Below are positions 9,138 through 15,429 of a stretch of 17,673 bases of DNA, piece by piece. This DNA is from an uncultured Armatimonadota bacterium. GTDB lineage: Bacteria; Armatimonadota; Fimbriimonadia; Fimbriimonadales; Fimbriimonadaceae. The stretch's first letter is position 1, and the number at the start of each line of letters is the position of its first letter. The translations under genes were made by a program, and so were the position numbers. The stretch covers positions 1-17,673 of the forward strand of contig CAMLEL010000008.1 in assembly GCA_946478935.1 (NCBI GenBank). The letters are read 5' to 3'. The notes beneath the pieces were generated by a model. The model had not been told where the DNA came from. It ran no database searches and saw nothing but the letters and a program-made list of their open reading frames with translations.

Positions 9138-9198
9138 GAAAGGCGACTCGTCTATCACGGTTAAGCACATTGCCTGTTCTTAAGGAGAAACATAGCGG

Positions 9199-10014
9199 AT
9201 GAACATACGAAAAATAATGCTGCCCATTGCGGCCCTTGCGACTCTCGTCGCCGGATGTGGTGGAGGTGGCTCCAACGGGGGCGTTAGTAGTGGCTCTGGC
9301 ACGATGGTCGTTCGGTTGGCCGACGCACCCGATCCCACCATTACTTCGATCGACCTCGTTTTCAACAAGCTTGAGGCCAAAGTTGGTAATCAGTGGCATG
9401 AAATTCCGCTTGCCGATGAGACCGTCAATTTGCTTGATTTGACTGACGAAGACATGCTGCTCGGTTCGGCGGTTCTGCCGGCTGGCAACTACAATCAGAT
9501 TCGTCTGTTCCCAGTTTCGGCAACCGTTACGGATTCTGACGGGACGCACAATGTGGACATCCCGAGCGCTGCAAACACCGGCGTTAAAGTCAACATCAAC
9601 GCCGAACTCGTGGCGAATGCTGTTCAAACCCTGCTGCTCGACTTTAACGTCGACAAATCTCTGATCAAGACAGGCAATGGCCAATACAAGCTGCAGCCGG
9701 TGTTGGTCGGAGTCATCAAGGTCCAGTCGGGGACGGTGGTCGGAACGGTCACAGATGGCACGACGCCGCTGAACAATGTGCAAGTGAAGGCCACCTACAC
9801 TGAAGGATCGGCCTACGACATCGGTACCGAGGTTAACACCTCCGCAACCATGTCGGATGGAACATTCACGGTGTGGGCTCTGCTACCCGGAACCTATACG
9901 CTCGACTTTACATGGACGAGCGAAGACGGGACCGTTGTAAAGACCGCCCAAGTTACCGGTGTGGTCGTTACTGCCAACCAAGAAACGGTTGTCGGACCCG
10001 TTACCGTTAGCTAA
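9199..10014 (+). CDS. DUF4382 lipoprotein with a C-terminal carboxypeptidase-regulatory-like domain
   Basis: The 271-residue protein starts with a lipoprotein signal (LVAGC, Cys20) and a Gly/Ser-rich tether. Residues about 34-170 match DUF4382: GTMVVRLADAPDP at the start, a central VNLLDL, LPAGNYNQIRLF, and the closing LLLDFNVDKSL and YKLQPVLVG. From about 178 a beta-sandwich of the carboxypeptidase-regulatory type begins (SGTVVGTVTDGTTPLNNVQV), ending with GTFTVWALLPGTYTLDFTW. Such proteins are surface or periplasmic and their function is poorly known; ligand or polysaccharide binding is an inference. A strong Shine-Dalgarno AAGGAGA lies about 10 nt before the ATG. It has its own promoter upstream and a likely terminator downstream, so it is a single-gene unit. 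Confidence 0.88.
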   Translation: MNIRKIMLPIAALATLVAGCGGGGSNGGVSSGSGTMVVRLADAPDPTITSIDLVFNKLEAKVGNQWHEIPLADETVNLLDLTDEDMLLGSAVLPAGNYNQIRLFPVSATVTDSDGTHNVDIPSAANTGVKVNINAELVANAVQTLLLDFNVDKSLIKTGNGQYKLQPVLVGVIKVQSGTVVGTVTDGTTPLNNVQVKATYTEGSAYDIGTEVNTSATMSDGTFTVWALLPGTYTLDFTWTSEDGTVVKTAQVTGVVVTANQETVVGPVTVS

Positions 10015-10035
10015 GATCGCAGCGCATCACGAATT

Positions 10036-10061
10036 GGGCCCGGGGAAACCTGGGCTCTTTT
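10036..10061 (+). terminator. Probable intrinsic terminator after the DUF4382 gene
   Basis: GGGCCCGG pairs with CCTGGGCTC across the loop GGAAA (about 8 pairs with one bulged T), followed by TCTTTTC. It lies 22 nt after the stop codon. The T-run is short, so efficiency is uncertain. Confidence 0.6.
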
Positions 10062-10095
10062 CATACAGTCCAAGGGAGTCGGAGCGAAGTTGAAG

Positions 10096-10818
10096 ATGAA
10101 AAGGATCGCAATTGCCCTAACGATGTTGCTAAGTGGGATCGCATCGGCCCAATCCAACCTACTTGAGGAGATTGCCGCTCAGATATTGGGCGATCGATTT
10201 GGATTGGATATCCAAGACATCTTTCGGGTCCAGGACCAAACCGATGAAGAGATTTGGGATCTCGGACCGACTCTAGCGATGAGTCGATATGGACATTCCA
10301 ATGCATCCGATGTCGATCGTATGCGGGAGTCTGGGATGGGCTGGGGTGAGATTGCCAAAGAGATCGGAATGCACCCAGGAACCTTCAACAAACTCCGCAA
10401 ACAGGGTTATTTCGACCGCGAAGAATTCTGGGACGATGTCGTACACCGTCGATATGATTATCGGGAATCTGATCTGGATTGGATAAGAAATCATGGCGGG
10501 ACCGATCGGGACGTGCTTTGCAGCGCAATCGTCGCCAAATCGAGCAATCGGCGGCCTACTGAAGTCTTTCAGCGTTTCCAATCGACCAAGAACTGGGATC
10601 GCACGGCCGATTCCTACCGGGTGAACCTCAAGAATTGGAAGTCCAAGGGCAAGAAAGTCGGTTGGGAAGGCGCATCCAAGCCGAGTGGAGTCACCAAGCA
10701 AAGCTCGGCAAAGTCCAAGGCCAAGGCAACGGGAAGCACAAAGTCAAAAGGTAAAGGCTCCGACAAGACGGTCAATGCCAAGGGCAAAGGCAAGGGTAAG
10801 GGTAAGGGCAGCGGTTAA
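10096..10818 (+). CDS. Secreted protein with internal duplication and a Lys-Gly tail
   Basis: From ATG 10096 this gives 240 residues. The first 18 (MKRIAIALTMLLSGIASA, then Q) are a Sec signal peptide. Two related segments follow: YGHSNASDVDRMRESG...WGEIAKEIG at about 70-110, and YDYRESDLDWIRNHGG...FQRFQSTKNWD at about 120-172. They look like a degenerate duplication. The first contains GMGWGEIAKEIGMHPGTFN, which superficially resembles a helix-turn-helix but sits in an exported protein. From about residue 195 the tail is low-complexity Lys/Ser/Gly and ends in five KG pairs encoded by hexamers at 10780-10809. Such a basic tail may bind DNA, polysaccharide or the cell surface (inference). GGAG lies upstream of the start. 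I know no function. The TAA stop interlocks with the opposing gene. Confidence 0.75.
   Translation: MKRIAIALTMLLSGIASAQSNLLEEIAAQILGDRFGLDIQDIFRVQDQTDEEIWDLGPTLAMSRYGHSNASDVDRMRESGMGWGEIAKEIGMHPGTFNKLRKQGYFDREEFWDDVVHRRYDYRESDLDWIRNHGGTDRDVLCSAIVAKSSNRRPTEVFQRFQSTKNWDRTADSYRVNLKNWKSKGKKVGWEGASKPSGVTKQSSAKSKAKATGSTKSKGKGSDKTVNAKGKGKGKGKGSG
10780..10809 (+). repeat. Five tandem Lys-Gly codon hexamers
   Basis: AAGGGC, AAAGGC, AAGGGT, AAGGGT and AAGGGC run in frame and encode (KG)5 just before the last residues SG. Such a short in-frame hexamer repeat can vary in copy number by slippage without breaking the frame. Confidence 0.85.
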
Positions 10819-11153
10819 TTCGTTGGAATGAACCACAAACTGTTGTCAGCTGGGTTTACGATGAATTTGCCATCCGGAAACAGCGGTGTTCCGTTGCCAT
10901 TGGCCGGAGGCGCGGAACCCATCAAAGCCAGAATTGTCGACAGTTCTGGCGACTGGAGTTGGCCACCTTCGAGAAGCGTCTTGATCGCCCACGGATCAGC
11001 ATGCCGAACCTGAATTCGTACGGGCTGACGTCGGAGCCTTAGTTGCGGAACGCCTTGCGCAAAGACGGAAACCGTTAACAGACTCAGGACGAGCAACGCG
11101 GCAACTCTCATGTATCGATGGACGAACCGCGCGAAAGTTTGTTTCGCCGACAT
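10815..11153 (-). CDS. Small secreted protein of unknown function
   Basis: From ATG 11153 the protein has 112 residues. A long basic n-region precedes the hydrophobic core VAALLVLSLLTVSVFA, cleaved before QGVPQ, so it is exported. A second Met (11111) would give a more standard signal peptide, MRVAALLVLS. I prefer 11153 because it lies one base after the upstream gene's stop (TGA T ATG), which suggests coupled translation. The mature part has RLRRQPVRIQVRHADPWAIKTLLEGG followed by a Pro/Asn-rich end, FPDGKFIVNPADNSLWFIP. The HADPWAIKTLLEG stretch recalls secretin/STN-like beta-alpha-beta elements, but weakly. Third gene of the leuB operon. Its TAA stop interlocks with the Lys-Gly-tail gene. 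Confidence 0.65.
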   Translation of the reverse strand: MSAKQTFARFVHRYMRVAALLVLSLLTVSVFAQGVPQLRLRRQPVRIQVRHADPWAIKTLLEGGQLQSPELSTILALMGSAPPANGNGTPLFPDGKFIVNPADNSLWFIPTN

Positions 11154-11154
11154 A

Positions 11155-11496
11155 TCAGCGAACCCAATGAACGTCCGCAATTCGACCACCCACGAACAGG
11201 AACATACACATCAGTCGGGGCTTGGACACGGCGATCTCTCGAGCTTCGTCGAATGTCTTCGGCACGATATCGCCGCTTAGGCCAGCAAGGAGCCCCATGT
11301 ACGTTGTGGCTTCATCTGGGTCCGGGAAGGTGGCCAAACCGTCGACCGTTTGACCATCCGGAAGACTGGCATTATTGGCCGCATATTTGTCCCCTCCAAC
11401 TCCGATCAGAAACACCTGGTTTGGGAAGCCTCCGAACCCTTCGAGCATCGACTCGTCGAGTTGGGTATCAAGCGGGCGGTCGATGATTTCCGGCAT
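11155..11496 (-). CDS. Unknown 113-residue cytosolic protein in the leuB operon
   Basis: The ATG at 11496 overlaps the leuB stop by one base (TGATG), so it is translated with leuB. The protein has no signal peptide or membrane segment. The middle, FPDPDEATTYMGLLAG, and the following TFDEAREIA have the look of small alpha/beta domains such as DUF3110 or SseB-N, in which FxDxxEA marks the helix after a strand. The resemblance is too short to assign. The ending LMCMFLFVGGRIADVHWV is a beta hairpin. No catalytic residues are evident. A helper role for LeuB is only suggested by position. Confidence 0.65.
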   Translation of the reverse strand: MPEIIDRPLDTQLDESMLEGFGGFPNQVFLIGVGGDKYAANNASLPDGQTVDGLATFPDPDEATTYMGLLAGLSGDIVPKTFDEAREIAVSKPRLMCMFLFVGGRIADVHWVR

Positions 11497-12560
11497 CAGA
11501 GCAGTTTCGCGACGATGGCGTCGCCCATCTCCCGGGTCGATACGAGTTTGGTGCCCTTTTCGAAGATATCGGCAGTGCGATAACCGCTTTCGAGCGTCTG
11601 CTCGACCGCCAACTCAAGACGGGCGGCATTCGATAGGTCTCCGAACGTATATTGAAGCATCATCGCGGCGCTCAATATGGCAGCAAGGGGATTTGCCCGC
11701 TGCTGTCCGGCAATGTCGGGCGCAGAACCATGAATCGGCTCGTAGAGCCCGAACAGCTTTCCGTCGCGGGGGTCGCTGAGGGAAGCGCTAGGTAGGAGTC
11801 CTAACGAGCCAGTGATCATCGATGCCTCGTCACTCAGGATGTCACCGAACATATTTTCGGTTAGAATCACGTCAAACTGCTTAGGGTTCCGAACAAGCTG
11901 CATAGCGCAATTGTCCACCAGCATGTGAGTGACCTTTACGTCAGGATTGGCCGCAGCCATGTCGGTGACCACCTCGCGCCAGAGGCGACTCGTTTCCAAG
12001 ACATTCGCTTTGTCAACGCTCACTATTTCGTGCTTGCGCTGGCGAGCGATGGTAAACGCCTGACGCGCGATGCGCTCGATTTCTGATTTCGTGTATACGC
12101 AAGTGTCGATGGCCCGATCTTCGGTTCTTTCCCGAGGCTTCCCGAAGTAGATCCCGCCTGTCAGCTCTCGCATGACCACCATGTCCACCATGCCTTCCGT
12201 ACCCTTCAACGGGCTCGCCTTGAGCAATGGCTTGAGAGTCTTTGCCGGACGGACGTTCGCATAAAGATTCAACTCACTTCGCAGGGGTAGAAGTGCGCCA
12301 ATCTCAGGTCGGAGATTAACAGGTTGAACAGCATCCCATTTTGGTCCTCCAATTGCGCCAAACAGTACCGCGTCTGAATCTCGACAGAGTTGTAGTGTAG
12401 GTGCGGGAAGGGGATGTCCACCATCGTCATAGGCAGCGCCGCCCACCAAGGCTTCCTCAAACTCAATCTTCAAATCCAGGGCTTTTAGCGCTTTGACGGC
12501 TTCGGCAGTTACTTCTGGACCGATACCGTCGCCGGCAAGAACGGCGACCTTGTACGACAT
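11496..12560 (-). CDS. leuB: 3-isopropylmalate dehydrogenase
   Basis: LeuB oxidises and decarboxylates 3-isopropylmalate with NAD+ in leucine synthesis, in the cytosol as a homodimer. The 354-residue protein is complete. It has GDGIGPEV at 10-17, substrate arginines R94, R104 and R131 ([11 protein letters not shown], with Tyr138), catalytic K184 ([10 protein letters not shown]), and metal-binding aspartates D216, D240 and D244 ([13 protein letters not shown]). The NAD loop is [19 protein letters not shown] with R131 and Y138 distinguishes it from isocitrate dehydrogenase. leuA, leuC and leuD are not in the window. A CATAAT box lies 9 nt before the ATG with no Shine-Dalgarno sequence. It leads a three-gene coupled operon. 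Confidence 0.98.
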   Translation of the reverse strand: MSYKVAVLAGDGIGPEVTAEAVKALKALDLKIEFEEALVGGAAYDDGGHPLPAPTLQLCRDSDAVLFGAIGGPKWDAVQPVNLRPEIGALLPLRSELNLYANVRPAKTLKPLLKASPLKGTEGMVDMVVMRELTGGIYFGKPRERTEDRAIDTCVYTKSEIERIARQAFTIARQRKHEIVSVDKANVLETSRLWREVVTDMAAANPDVKVTHMLVDNCAMQLVRNPKQFDVILTENMFGDILSDEASMITGSLGLLPSASLSDPRDGKLFGLYEPIHGSAPDIAGQQRANPLAAILSAAMMLQYTFGDLSNAARLELAVEQTLESGYRTADIFEKGTKLVSTREMGDAIVAKLL

Positions 12561-12569
12561 CGTTCGGGA

Positions 12570-12575
12570 ATTATG
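12570..12575 (-). promoter_or_regulatory. -10-like box (CATAAT) for leuB
   Basis: CATAAT (one mismatch to TATAAT) ends 9 nt before the leuB ATG on the minus strand, within the 54-nt divergent gap shared with the barrel protein gene. The spacer TCCCGAACG has no Shine-Dalgarno sequence. The -35 region is weak. Confidence 0.35.
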
Positions 12576-12614
12576 GCACCGACCCGTTCATGCGTACTCG
12601 TCGTCTAGGAACCT

Positions 12615-13079
12615 ATGAAATGGAGACTTGTGACTCTCAGCCTTCTGGCAACCGCTTCTGTGCCCACGATGGCTCAAGTGTTGCCTTTGCCGGAGAAACC
12701 TCGAGTTGGCATCCGTGCATCCTTCGGCGACTGGAATCGGACGATGGTGGGAGCCGGACTGGATGTCACATTCAAAATCCCTTTCGTGCCAATCCCTGCC
12801 TTGCGAATCGATGGTGAAGTATGGGGGAATCCGTCTGACTTCGGGAAAGGTAAGCGTGGCAATGCGCTCTCTGTCCTCGGCATCAAGAACTTCGCACTGG
12901 TATACGGCGGGCTCGGTCCCACTTATTGGTTCACCAGCGACGATGGAGACCATAGCAGCGGTTTGGGGGTCAAGCTATTGATCGGAGCCGATCTCGCCAG
13001 CAACTTGTTTATCGAGGGCAGCGCCATCTTCGGGCCCTCCCCGGCCGCATTCTTCATCTCGGTCGGGATCAAGTTTTAA
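12615..13079 (+). CDS. Small outer-membrane beta-barrel-like protein
   Basis: The 154-residue protein has a Sec signal peptide (MKWRLVTLSLLATASVPTMA, then Q). The rest alternates polar and non-polar residues in strands such as VGAGLDVTFKIPF, FALVYGGLGPTYWF and GVKLLIGADLASNLFIEGSA. It ends in FFISVGIKF, a C-terminal Phe preceded by alternating residues, the signature recognised by the BAM machinery. Eight strands would fit this length. I recognise no specific family. AGGA lies about 4 nt before the ATG. It is divergent from leuB (54 nt apart) with no sign of a shared role. Confidence 0.75.
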   Translation: MKWRLVTLSLLATASVPTMAQVLPLPEKPRVGIRASFGDWNRTMVGAGLDVTFKIPFVPIPALRIDGEVWGNPSDFGKGKRGNALSVLGIKNFALVYGGLGPTYWFTSDDGDHSSGLGVKLLIGADLASNLFIEGSAIFGPSPAAFFISVGIKF

Positions 13080-13110
13080 AGCACACATGCCAACAACTTA
13101 CGAAAAACAG

Positions 13111-13139
13111 TAGACATTTGATACGAGCCGCGTAATAAT
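13111..13139 (+). promoter_or_regulatory. Promoter for the DinB-like gene
   Basis: TAGACA (13111-13116) and AATAAT (13134-13139) are 17 nt apart. The expected start of transcription is near 13146, where GTG ATG begins the gene, so the mRNA would have essentially no leader. This is the best-formed of the start-proximal promoters because its -35 is recognisable. Confidence 0.5.
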
Positions 13140-13148
13140 CTGGGTGTG

Positions 13149-13565
13149 ATGACGGCAAAAGAACTGTTACAGCACCAGATCGACGATGCAGGCTATCAGC
13201 TGGCAAAGGTCTACGAAGGCATCGATGCCTCATTGGATACCAAGTTGACCGACCAAGCCATGAGCCCAAGAGAGCTCGCCAAGCACTTGGGCGAGTGCTA
13301 CACAGCTGTCCTGAAAGAATCGCGAGGCGAAAAGCATGAGTGGGGCACCTATTCACCGACGACCAACGAATGGCCGGCTCTCTGGAACGAAGTCAAGAAC
13401 TTGCGCACGAAAGCCACGGAAGCCGCGATGAACTCGGAGAATTGGGAAACCCATGCATCGGCGTTCTTGCCTGCCCACGACTATTATCACGTGGGTCAGT
13501 TAGCGGCCCTGCGCCTCTCCAAAGATTCAGGGTGGGATCCCTATTCGATTTACAATTGGGGTTAG
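13149..13565 (+). CDS. DinB-like putative metalloenzyme
   Basis: The 138-residue protein fits the DinB/YfiT four-helix-bundle family. The expected metal-binding histidine triad is visible: H46 (ELAKHLGEC), H110 and H114 (PAHDYYHVGQLAALRL). The last motif is the most diagnostic. Members include DNA-damage-induced proteins and bacillithiol- or mycothiol-dependent transferases; the substrate here cannot be told from sequence. A GTG three bases earlier (13146) is an equally possible start and would coincide with the predicted transcription start. The TAG stop overlaps the stop of the opposing hydrolase gene. It is probably a single-gene unit. Confidence 0.88.
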   Translation: MTAKELLQHQIDDAGYQLAKVYEGIDASLDTKLTDQAMSPRELAKHLGECYTAVLKESRGEKHEWGTYSPTTNEWPALWNEVKNLRTKATEAAMNSENWETHASAFLPAHDYYHVGQLAALRLSKDSGWDPYSIYNWG

Positions 13566-14431
13566 TTCGAGCGGCCCCAAACGGCAATCCAAATGTCAGC
13601 GATGTGTCGGGGGTGAGTCATGTGGGCTTGAGCATCGACTCCTCCGTATGACCACGCATGGAATCCGCCTGCATCGAACCGAGAAAGGAGCGGGAATTTG
13701 GAATCCAAGGTAGCCGGCAGACTTCCTTTGGCAACCGGGGTCAGCTTGCCTCCGAGCTCGGTAACCAGTGCGTTCAGACACGCCGCCGAATTGGCGTAGG
13801 TCTCAGTTGGGACTTGGGAGCACGTCACGACGAATCCCTTTTCGCCGTTCATGGCCGCCTTTGCGAAGTCCACGTAGGGAGTGATCTGATCCGGCAATGG
13901 GCGCTTGTCGGACTCACTCGTGAAGCTGGCGTACATCGAATCCGCGAGGACGATCCGTCGAATCAGCTTCGGTGGATCGGGCTGTTTGAGAAGTTCGCGC
14001 ACTGCCCCATAACCGGCGCTAAAGCTGGTTACGTCAACCCGGTCCAGGATCGCAGTATTGGAAGCTCCAAGCTCCGATAATGCGTGAGACAGAAGTCTGG
14101 GCCAAGCATCTCTATTGAGAAATGCGTTTCGATAAACCGACGAACCCTCGCCAATGTACACCGCCAACAGAGGCTCGGACAGCCCGCGCCGCCGGTGTTC
14201 GTCTACAGCGAACCAGGATGCGCCATGGAAATGCACGGTCATCGCTATGCGCTCGGTAGGTTGCCAGTTGCTGGGGATATAGAGGGTGTACTTACCGTCT
14301 CCATAGAGATCTATTTCTCTCCCCGGGGGCGGCACAGCCGGCTTGCTGATAGATCGCTGAGGCAATGGAGGCGGATTAGGCACTTGTATCGCGATTCCCA
14401 AGACTATCAATCCCAGGGCAAGGATGCTCAT
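13562..14431 (-). CDS. Secreted alpha/beta-hydrolase-fold protein
   Basis: The 289-residue protein begins with a hydrophobic segment (MSILALGLIVLGIAI) and a Pro-rich linker, so it is exported or membrane-tethered. An alpha/beta hydrolase core follows. The oxyanion HG motif is at 69-70 (TVHFHGASW), the nucleophile elbow is at S138 in TSFSAGYGA, and a candidate catalytic His lies in the end segment GGVDAQAHMTHPRH. The elbow is SFSAG rather than GxSxG, with Gly replaced by Ser at the first position, which some esterases tolerate. The substrate is unknown. The start overlaps the stop of the methyltransferase (ATGA), so they are co-translated. Its TAA stop interlocks with that of the DinB-like gene. 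Confidence 0.8.
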   Translation of the reverse strand: MSILALGLIVLGIAIQVPNPPPLPQRSISKPAVPPPGREIDLYGDGKYTLYIPSNWQPTERIAMTVHFHGASWFAVDEHRRRGLSEPLLAVYIGEGSSVYRNAFLNRDAWPRLLSHALSELGASNTAILDRVDVTSFSAGYGAVRELLKQPDPPKLIRRIVLADSMYASFTSESDKRPLPDQITPYVDFAKAAMNGEKGFVVTCSQVPTETYANSAACLNALVTELGGKLTPVAKGSLPATLDSKFPLLSRFDAGGFHAWSYGGVDAQAHMTHPRHIADIWIAVWGRSN

Positions 14432-15087
14432 TTCTTTCTGGCCAGCGTCAGACCGTCACCGATCGGAATGAGGCAGATGTCGACGCGCTCATCCCGATGC
14501 AGATGTTGATTCAGTTGACGAATCGCGGCAGTCTGTTCATCGAGGACGGATAGGTCAGCCACCTTTCCATCCCAGAGGACGTTATCGATCCCCAAGATTC
14601 CACCCTTTTTGAGAAGGGAAAGGCAGCGCTCGTAATAGGCCACGTAGTTTGGCTTGTCGGCATCGATAAACGCGAAATCAAACGTCTTGTCCTCTCCATT
14701 TTCGATGAGTGCATCCAAGGAATCCAACGCAGGACCAAGTCGAAGGTCGACCTTGTTGGCCACGCCCGCCATCTCCCAGTAGCGTCTGGCAATCGAGGTG
14801 TACTCTTCGCTCACGTCACACGCCACGATCTTTCCATCAGGAGGCAATGCCATCGCGACCACAGTCGAGGAATAGCCTGTGAATACACCCACCTCCAGAC
14901 ACTTGCTGGCTCCGATGGCACGAACAAGGAACGCCATGAATTGACCCTGGTCAGCCGCGATCTGCATGCTCGCCTCGGTCATCTTTCCAGTTTCTTCGCG
15001 AAGTTCCTTGAGGACCGAGGATTCGCGCAACCAATGGGAGTCGATGTATTCGCCTAAAGCTTCAGGTACGAGGAAGGATCTGCCCAT
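14428..15087 (-). CDS. SAM-dependent O-methyltransferase (CCoAOMT-like)
   Basis: The 219-residue protein has the class I methyltransferase fold of the caffeoyl-CoA/catechol O-methyltransferase family. Motif I is CLEVGVFTGYSS (about 63-74). The acidic residue of motif II is in VACDVS. The metal- and substrate-binding FIDADKPNY and IDNVLWDGKV follow in the usual order. These enzymes need a divalent metal and methylate catechol-like hydroxyls; the bacterial substrate is unknown. There is no signal peptide, so it is cytosolic. A TAGAAT box lies 6 nt before the ATG. The upstream basic-protein gene stops 9 nt before, so coupled translation is the alternative. The next gene overlaps by ATGA. Confidence 0.92.
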   Translation of the reverse strand: MGRSFLVPEALGEYIDSHWLRESSVLKELREETGKMTEASMQIAADQGQFMAFLVRAIGASKCLEVGVFTGYSSTVVAMALPPDGKIVACDVSEEYTSIARRYWEMAGVANKVDLRLGPALDSLDALIENGEDKTFDFAFIDADKPNYVAYYERCLSLLKKGGILGIDNVLWDGKVADLSVLDEQTAAIRQLNQHLHRDERVDICLIPIGDGLTLARKK

Positions 15088-15093
15088 ACGGGA

Positions 15094-15099
15094 ATTCTA
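15094..15099 (-). promoter_or_regulatory. -10 box (TAGAAT) overlapping an upstream stop codon
   Basis: On the minus strand TAGAAT begins with the TAG stop of the basic-protein gene (15099-15097) and ends 6 nt before the methyltransferase ATG. No Shine-Dalgarno sequence lies near that start. It may be an internal leaderless promoter. Confidence 0.35.
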
Positions 15100-15360
15100 G
15101 CGTTTATTCTTCCTTCTGGTCTCCCATCCTTTTAGGGCGGCAGTGCGGCGCTTCTCACTTGTGGATCGAGTGTAATCGGGCTTTTTGCCGCGACCTGAAC
15201 CGCCCGGATTCTTGCCGCCTCCGTGGATCTTATTGACCGTCGCCCAGGCAATCTTTTCCGCCTGCTTCTCTGACATGCCTTCGTCTTTGTATCCCTTTTC
15301 GATGTGTTCAGCCTGCCGTTCTTGCTTGTCTGTGTACTTGCTCTTATCTCCTCGTGGCAT
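15097..15360 (-). CDS. Small basic protein of the 'plasmid stabilization protein' type
   Basis: The 87-residue protein begins MPRGDKSKYTDKQERQAEHI. This fits small proteins often annotated as plasmid stabilization proteins, with GYKDEGMSEKQAEKIAWATVNK in the middle and a Gly-rich, then strongly basic, C-terminus (KKPDYTRSTSEKRRTAALKGWETRRKNKR). That name is historical and the actual role is not established; no toxin partner or plasmid gene is nearby. The Lys/Arg/Gly-rich tail suggests nucleic-acid binding. ATG 15360 has GAGGTG 8 nt upstream and is preferred to the TTG two codons earlier. It heads the operon with the methyltransferase and hydrolase. Confidence 0.8.
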   Translation of the reverse strand: MPRGDKSKYTDKQERQAEHIEKGYKDEGMSEKQAEKIAWATVNKIHGGGKNPGGSGRGKKPDYTRSTSEKRRTAALKGWETRRKNKR

Positions 15361-15416
15361 TTCCAATTCACCTCTGCCTCACGGACTGCTCAAAGTTCGA
15401 TGCCAGTTCCCACCGG

Positions 15417-15422
15417 TACAAT
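15417..15422 (+). promoter_or_regulatory. -10 box (TACAAT) for gcvT
   Basis: TACAAT ends 7 nt before ATG 15430, with spacer CTTTGAC and no Shine-Dalgarno sequence. No good -35 is visible. The 70-nt gap to the divergent gene leaves no room for a glycine riboswitch. Confidence 0.5.
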
Positions 15423-15429
15423 CTTTGAC

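Noticed and set aside
9067..9783. Long minus-strand open frame opposite the DUF4382 gene
   Set aside because: The plus strand has a signal peptide, family domains, Shine-Dalgarno sequence and promoter; the minus frame shows no domain or start signal.
15097..15360. Sign of plasmid or mobile DNA from the 'plasmid stabilization' name
   Set aside because: The name is historical; neighbours are housekeeping genes, and no toxin, integrase, transposase or attachment repeat is visible.
15361..15429. Glycine riboswitch before gcvT
   Set aside because: The gap is only 69 nt and holds a -10 box 7 nt before the start; there is no space for an aptamer.
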